This document shows positions 6,230 to 10,382 of a DNA stretch of 10,382 nt, piece by piece. The notes beneath the pieces are model-generated. The model ran no database searches, was not told where the DNA came from, and saw only the letters and a program-made list of their open reading frames with translations. Position 1 is the first letter of the stretch, and the number at the start of each line of letters is the position of its first letter. Both the position numbers and the translations under genes were made by a program. Source of the stretch: JAAFIP01 sp043747295 (GTDB taxonomy: Bacteria > Pseudomonadota > Gammaproteobacteria > Burkholderiales > Burkholderiaceae_C). The DNA lies in assembly GCA_043747295.1 (NCBI GenBank), contig JAYTPK010000344.1, forward strand, positions 1 to 10,382, written 5' to 3'.

Positions 6230-7225
6230 TTATTGCTTTTCGATCTTCGCCTTGGTCATCACCTCAGACCACCGTTTAATTTCACTGGCCAGCAGATCAG
6301 CCACTTGTTCTGGTGTACTACCTTGCGCATTCAGTGTTAAATCACTCAGGCGTTTTTTTACTTCTGGCTGAGCTAAAACGATTTGTATTTCTCGGTTGAG
6401 TTTGGCCACCACATCTTTGGGTGTTTTGACGGGCACAGCCAAACCGTTCCACGAGGTCACGTTAAAGTTGGCTAGTGTGCCGCCGCTCTCGCGCACAGTA
6501 GGCACCTCTGGCAAAGCCGTTGAACGCCGCTCGCCTAGCAGCGCCACAGGGCGCAAAGCTTTACTGCCTACTTGCGTCATCAAAGGACCCAGTATGTCCA
6601 ACATAGCGTCAATCTCGCCACCGCGTAACGCCGTAATGACCGGTGGTGTCCCGTTAAAAGGCACTGTTTGAAAATCTAATCCTGCGCTGGCTTTGAACAG
6701 TTCGGCAGCTAAATTTTGTGTTGTCCCTATTTGCGGCGTGCCGATATTGAGTTTTCCAGGGTTTGCACGTGCAAAGACCAACAACTCTGCCAATGATTTA
6801 AACCGGCTGTTCTCCGCTACGGCAATCACCAAATCAAAACTGGCTAGCTTGGAGACAGGCGCAAAATCACGCAGCGTGTCAAACGGCAATTGCTTAAACA
6901 GCGCAGCACTCACTGCAGTACCGCTGGAGATCAGCAACAGGCTATGTCCATCGGCCTCGGCTTTGGCCACCTGCTCGCCTGCAATGATGCCGCCCGCGCT
7001 AGGCTTATTTTCAATCACCACAGGTTGGCCTAAAGCTTCGCCCAGCTTTTGGCCCACAGTGCGTGCCGTGATGTCAGCCGCGCCACCGGCAGCGTTGGGC
7101 ACCACAATTTTCAAAGGTTTTGTGGGAAAGGTTTGCGCCCAAGTTACGCCGGTGCAATGGATGGCCAACGCCATGAAGGTCGTTAGTGCAAAGGCTAGTT
7201 TCATTGCGCGCATCTTCGACTTCAT
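6230..7225 (-). CDS. Bug/TctC-family periplasmic substrate-binding protein
   Basis: From ATG 7225 the protein has 331 residues, normal for the family. A signal peptide has a basic start (MKSKMRAMK), a hydrophobic core and a likely cut after VTWA (about residue 30). The mature protein starts QTFPTKPLKIVVPNAAGGAA with D51 next and TARTVGQKL after it. This is the Bug hallmark: YP-x-KP-lineage start, then V-P-x-x-x-GG-x-x-D, where the loop binds a carboxylate group of the ligand. Later family blocks are PVVIENKPSAGGIIAGE, GTPQIGTT, VPFNGTPPVITALRGGEID and SWNGLAVPVKTP. A GTG at 7237 overlapping the livF stop, or ATG 7204, could also be the start; none has a strong ribosome binding site. Bug proteins normally serve tripartite tricarboxylate transporters (TctAB) or act as sensors. 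Here no TctA or TctB is seen and the gene is embedded in a liv-like ABC operon, which is unusual. Confidence 0.92.
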   Translation of the reverse strand: MKSKMRAMKLAFALTTFMALAIHCTGVTWAQTFPTKPLKIVVPNAAGGAADITARTVGQKLGEALGQPVVIENKPSAGGIIAGEQVAKAEADGHSLLLISSGTAVSAALFKQLPFDTLRDFAPVSKLASFDLVIAVAENSRFKSLAELLVFARANPGKLNIGTPQIGTTQNLAAELFKASAGLDFQTVPFNGTPPVITALRGGEIDAMLDILGPLMTQVGSKALRPVALLGERRSTALPEVPTVRESGGTLANFNVTSWNGLAVPVKTPKDVVAKLNREIQIVLAQPEVKKRLSDLTLNAQGSTPEQVADLLASEIKRWSEVMTKAKIEKQ

Positions 7226-7233
7226 TGTTTTAA

Positions 7234-7986
7234 TCACATTAGTTGATAGCTGTTGGTTGTTGTACGCGCAACGCCCAATAATTGCTCCAACAACTCAGGC
7301 TTTGCCAGTAACTCGTTTGCGGCACCACTGTGCACCACTGTGCCTTGGTCTAGCACCACCGTTAGGTGAGAAATAGCCAAAATGGCCTGAGGGTGCTGCT
7401 CAACGATGATAGCGCTTAAGCCCTCTTCGCGGGTAATGCGTGATACGGCTAGCAACAGCTCTTGCACTATAGTAGGTGCCAAGCCCTCAAAAGGCTCGTC
7501 CAGTAGCAGCAAACGCGGGTTTAAAACTAGGGCACGCCCAACAGCCAGCATTTGTTGCTCACCGCCCGATAATTGGGTACCCAAATTGCCTTTACGCTCG
7601 GCCAAGCGCGGAAACATCTGGTACACCCGCTGGGGCGTGAACGACGCAAACTTACTGCCAGCTCTAGCGGGTCTGGCCACGGCTGTTAAATTCTCGTCGA
7701 CGGTAAGAGACTTAAAAATATTACGCTCTTGCGGCACCCAACCGATACCAGCTGCAGCACGCTGGTAGGCGCTGAGCTTATGCAATGCCACACCGCCCAG
7801 CATGATGCCACCGCTGTGATGCTGCGTAGCACCGGCCAGGGTATTAATCAGAGTGGTTTTTCCGGTCCCGTTGCGGCCCAACAAAGCCAAAGTTTGCCCT
7901 TCGTCTAGTGATAAAGACACATCATCTATGACTACCGCAGCGCCATAGCCAGCGCTTAAATTATCAATGCGCAGTAACTCAGCCAT
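7234..7986 (-). CDS. livF: Branched-chain-amino-acid-type ABC importer ATPase (LivF)
   Basis: This cytoplasmic ATPase, 250 residues from ATG 7986, powers the HAAT-type importer together with LivG. It has a complete nucleotide-binding domain: Walker A GRNGTGKTT (about 37-45), Q-loop in WVPQERNIF (Q86), signature LSGGEQQ (139-145), Walker B RLLLLDEP with catalytic Glu (E164), and H-loop EQHPQA (H198). The overall text (LSAGYG near the start, PQERNIFKSLTVDENL, EPFEGLAP) is that of LivF. An ATG at 8001 would add five residues, but AGGTGG just before ATG 7986 favours the shorter form. This start overlaps the livG stop by eight bases. The substrate may be an amino acid, amide, urea or aromatic acid; the family name does not decide it. 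Confidence 0.94.
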   Translation of the reverse strand: MAELLRIDNLSAGYGAAVVIDDVSLSLDEGQTLALLGRNGTGKTTLINTLAGATQHHSGGIMLGGVALHKLSAYQRAAAGIGWVPQERNIFKSLTVDENLTAVARPARAGSKFASFTPQRVYQMFPRLAERKGNLGTQLSGGEQQMLAVGRALVLNPRLLLLDEPFEGLAPTIVQELLLAVSRITREEGLSAIIVEQHPQAILAISHLTVVLDQGTVVHSGAANELLAKPELLEQLLGVARTTTNSYQLM

Positions 7987-8761
7987 GTGCCACCTGCGCA
8001 TCCAACGAATGCCCCAAATACACCGCTTTGACTTGTGGATCGTGTGCTATGTCGTCTGGCGTGCCCTCAGTTAGCACAGCACCATTAACTAAGACGGTTA
8101 TACGTTTTGCAAATTCAAACACCAAATCCATATCATGCTCAATGAGTAACACCGACACATCGGCGGGTAGATTAGCCACCGTGTGCAAAAGCTCTTCGCG
8201 CTCGCCTGCAGGCACACCGGCTACGGGCTCATCTAGCAGCAATACACGCGGTTTGCAAGCCAGTGCAATAGCAATCTCCAGCAAACGTCGTTTGCCATAG
8301 GCGAGCTGCTCGGTGCGCTGGTGCATGACATCTTGCAAATGAAACTGCTCTAGCAACTGGTGGCAGCTTTCAGTGACGTGCTTGCTTGCGCCTAGTACGC
8401 TCCACCACTGGTTACCCTGCCCTGTTTGCTGGGTCACGACCAAGGCCAAAGTCTCTAGCGGCGTCATTGAGCCAAATAGCTGGTTGATTTGAAAAGTGCG
8501 CACCAAGCCCCTGCGCACGCGCTGGTGCGGCGCTAAAAGCGATATATCTTGCCCAAGCAAGCAGATACTGCCGGCTGTGGGCTCAAGTACTCCCGTGAGC
8601 AGGTTGATCAGGGTCGTCTTGCCTGCACCGTTGGGGCCTATCAGCGCGTGGCGCGCGCCCCTGGCTATGTTCAGCGTCACGTTATCGGTAGCCGAGATGC
8701 CGCCAAACCGCTTAACTAAACCTTGGCAACTTAAAACAGTATCGTCATTAGTTTGGCTCAT
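7979..8761 (-). CDS. livG: Branched-chain-amino-acid-type ABC importer ATPase (LivG)
   Basis: This is the second ATPase of the importer, 260 residues. Motifs are Walker A GPNGAGKTT (42-50), Q-loop TFQINQLF (Q91), the LivG-type signature LAYGKRRLLEIAIAL (153-167) in place of the standard LSGGQ, Walker B RVLLLDEP with E178, and H-loop IEHDMDLVF (H209). The residues GLVKRFGGISA near the start and AVYLG near the C-terminus are typical of LivG. The variant signature occurs in this subfamily and does not imply loss of activity. The ATG at 8761 overlaps the livM stop in an ATGA, the usual mark of translational coupling, and its own stop lies inside livF. Confidence 0.94.
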   Translation of the reverse strand: MSQTNDDTVLSCQGLVKRFGGISATDNVTLNIARGARHALIGPNGAGKTTLINLLTGVLEPTAGSICLLGQDISLLAPHQRVRRGLVRTFQINQLFGSMTPLETLALVVTQQTGQGNQWWSVLGASKHVTESCHQLLEQFHLQDVMHQRTEQLAYGKRRLLEIAIALACKPRVLLLDEPVAGVPAGEREELLHTVANLPADVSVLLIEHDMDLVFEFAKRITVLVNGAVLTEGTPDDIAHDPQVKAVYLGHSLDAQVAHG

Positions 8762-9726
8762 GGATTGCCACCTTTAACGCCAAACCAAGTCCAGGGGCGC
8801 AGCAAACGCTCGCGGCCCACCAGCACCAACAAGACTAAGAACAGCCCAATCCAAAATGTCCAGTACTGCGGTGTGATGGAAGCAATGACATCGTGTAATA
8901 GCTTAAACACCACAGCACCCAGTACACCGCCATACAACCAACCCACACCACCAATGACCAGCATTAGCATGACATCCGCAGAACGCTCTAAGGCAAACAC
9001 TTCCAAAGATACAAAACCTGTGGTCTGCGCCAGCAGCGCACCAGCCGCGCCCGCAACACACGCCGCCAGCGTATAGGCGATGGCCAGCCTTGCACTCACT
9101 GAAATACCTACGGCCATCGCCCGCAAGCGGTTATCACGCACTGCCTTCAGCGTGGCGCCAAACGGCGAATGCACTATGCGTCGCGCCAGTGCAAACAACA
9201 CCAGTAACACCGTCAAGGAATACCATGCCGCCGTTTGGCCACGCAAATCAAATTCAAACCGGCCTAACAACGGCCCCAAGATTACGCCTTGTAGCCCGTC
9301 CGATCCGCCGGTGATCGTGTCTAATTTATTAGCCAGCTCCATCAGTATGAGCGCCATGCCTAGGGTGACCATCAGCCGCGTGAGATCGCTGCCTCGCATG
9401 ATGGTCAGCGAACATAACGCCCCCAGCACCGTGGCCGCTGCCATACCAACTGCCAGCCCCAGCAAAGGATCGGGCGAAATATGCTTAGCAAACAAGGCTG
9501 CCGCATAAGCTCCAAGACCAAAAAATGCAGCATGCCCCAGTGTGACGATGCCGGTGTAGCCCAAAATTAAATCCAACGAGATAGCAAACAACGCAACGAT
9601 AGCAATCTCATTGATGATGAGCGCATGTTGGGGCAAAAACCACGGCGTGGCAAACACCAGCAGCCACAGCGCCAACTCCCACGACTTGATGCGTGTACTG
9701 GGCAGGGCAGTAACAGGTGTTGTCAT
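8758..9726 (-). CDS. livM: Branched-chain-amino-acid-type ABC importer permease (LivM)
   Basis: This inner-membrane permease has 322 residues and about eight or nine hydrophobic segments. It forms the translocation channel with LivH. LivM blocks are LDLILGYTGIVTLGHAAFFG (51-70), TGGSDGLQG (139-147), SPFGATLKAVRDNRLRAMAVG (187-207, the cytoplasmic coupling region facing the ATPases) and GGVGWLYGGVLGA (259-271). In the last block the common form is GG-x-GTL-x-GP-x-x-GA, so W-L-Y-G-G is a mild departure from consensus. Its start and stop both overlap neighbours by four bases (ATGA with livH and with livG). Confidence 0.94.
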   Translation of the reverse strand: MTTPVTALPSTRIKSWELALWLLVFATPWFLPQHALIINEIAIVALFAISLDLILGYTGIVTLGHAAFFGLGAYAAALFAKHISPDPLLGLAVGMAAATVLGALCSLTIMRGSDLTRLMVTLGMALILMELANKLDTITGGSDGLQGVILGPLLGRFEFDLRGQTAAWYSLTVLLVLFALARRIVHSPFGATLKAVRDNRLRAMAVGISVSARLAIAYTLAACVAGAAGALLAQTTGFVSLEVFALERSADVMLMLVIGGVGWLYGGVLGAVVFKLLHDVIASITPQYWTFWIGLFLVLLVLVGRERLLRPWTWFGVKGGNP

Positions 9727-10382
9727 TTACCCGCCTTACGCACAAACAAGCCTTCAGGTCGCCACACCAAAATGGCGATCATCAAGGCGTAGACAATGAA
9801 AGCGCCCAACTTGGGGATGTAGTATTTACCTGCCACATCAGCTACACCTAGCAGCAGCGCAGCTAACAACGGCCCTGTGAGTGATGAAGTACCTCCCACG
9901 GCTACTACGATCAAAAAATACACCATGAATTTGAGTGCGAATGTGGGGTCCAAACCCAATACCTCGGCCCCCAATGCCCCACCTAAGCCGGCCAAGCCTG
10001 AACCCACGGCAAAGGTTGCGGCAAATACTACATTGACATTGATACCCAGTCCAGCCGCTACACGTGGGTCATCGACACTGGCGCGCAATCGGCTGCCAAA
10101 ACGTGTCTTAGCCAAAACAAACTGCAAACCTACAGCCAGTGCACCGCAAATAGCGATGATGAAAAGCCTGTAATGCCCCATGCCCAGCGCACCGTCAAAC
10201 AGCTCGGCACGGCCTTTTAGCCAGTTAGGCAACTGCATGATTTGCTGAGTGGAGCCCATCCAATAATCGGTAGCGGCTACAGCCATAAAAGTTAGACCGA
10301 TAGAAAACAGCACCTGGTCAAGGTGCGGCTTGTTGTACATGCGGCGGTACAAAGTTATCTCCAGCAAAGCACCCAACAGACC
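9723..10382 (-). CDS. livH: Branched-chain-amino-acid-type ABC importer permease (LivH), C-terminal part (cut by window edge)
   Basis: The last 219 residues are present; full LivH proteins are usually near 290, so about 70 N-terminal residues lie outside the window. The frame is open to the right edge. Recognisable parts are LEITLYRRMYNKPHLDQVL, TRFGSRLRASVDDPRVAAGL (partial positions 93-112, the coupling region), GSGLAGLGGALGAE, AVGGTSSLTGPLLAA (161-175) and the closing VWRPEGLFVRKAGK. The VDDPRVAAGLGI stretch (most relatives have D-N/D-x-x-x-A) is normal for the family. It is the first visible gene of the operon, and its stop overlaps livM by four bases. The promoter and any LivK-type receptor would lie further right. 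Confidence 0.94.
   Translation of the reverse strand, partial: GLLGALLEITLYRRMYNKPHLDQVLFSIGLTFMAVAATDYWMGSTQQIMQLPNWLKGRAELFDGALGMGHYRLFIIAICGALAVGLQFVLAKTRFGSRLRASVDDPRVAAGLGINVNVVFAATFAVGSGLAGLGGALGAEVLGLDPTFALKFMVYFLIVVAVGGTSSLTGPLLAALLLGVADVAGKYYIPKLGAFIVYALMIAILVWRPEGLFVRKAGK

Noticed and set aside
6215..6230. Tandem ATTGACTG/ATTGACTT repeat between the Bug and dehydrogenase genes
   Set aside because: Two imperfect copies of eight bases in a 27-base gap are too little to call a regulatory element or an attachment site.
6693..7376. 227-codon plus-strand ORF over the Bug and livF genes
   Set aside because: It is antisense to two well-identified genes, crosses their junction, and shows no recognisable domain.
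8303..8323. Non-standard LivG signature LAYGKRR as a sign of an inactive ATPase
   Set aside because: LivG proteins normally have an L-x-YG-type signature instead of LSGGQ; all other ATPase motifs are intact.
9080..9508. 142-codon plus-strand ORF inside livM
   Set aside because: It is antisense to the conserved permease and rich in Ser/Thr/Pro/Ala as expected of a shadow frame.

Overview
The window looks like chromosomal DNA of a betaproteobacterium, most likely order Burkholderiales and close to Comamonadaceae. The evidence is the RF2 sequence with its programmed frameshift, an EI24 membrane protein next to a CinA-like gene, a Bug-type (TctC) receptor, and a 7TM-DISM/GGDEF protein. Base composition is near balanced by eye (not measured), which would be low for many Comamonadaceae. 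I see no mobile elements, tRNA, rRNA or CRISPR. All genes appear intact except the two cut by the window edges.

Left part (1-2330): a CinA-like molybdopterin-binding-domain gene (cut by the left edge) and an EI24 membrane-protein gene overlap on the minus strand. They diverge from prfB (release factor 2) on the plus strand. prfB carries the classic in-frame UGA at codon 28, so RF2 controls its own synthesis by +1 frameshifting.

Middle (2339-5255): a minus-strand membrane sensor (7TMR-DISM input, seven TM segments, GGDEF-like output) ends head-on against prfB. Its GGDEF signature reads APDAF and the metal-binding motif is also lost, so it is probably not a diguanylate cyclase. An AT-rich divergent region of 265 bases follows. 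It has two TAC-N3-GTA repeats one helical turn apart, a perfect TTGACA box and a possible 24-codon leader ORF. It leads to a class I SAM methyltransferase of the METTL21/Methyltransf_16 type.

Right part (5276-10382): six minus-strand genes form one tightly packed operon, read from right to left: livH (cut by the right edge), livM, livG, livF, a Bug/TctC-type periplasmic binding protein, and a 6PGDH-like NAD(P)-dependent oxidoreductase with a DUF1932-type C-terminal domain. Four consecutive junctions overlap or nearly touch, suggesting translational coupling. The operon encodes the membrane and ATPase parts of a branched-chain-amino-acid-type (HAAT) ABC importer. At the place where a solute receptor might be expected it carries a receptor of the TTT/Bug class, followed by a dehydrogenase that may act on the imported compound. 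The substrate cannot be read from the sequence.

Nothing here is clearly a wholly new system. The items most worth checking are the mixed transporter operon, the degenerate GGDEF sensor, and the repeat/promoter/leader arrangement before the methyltransferase.
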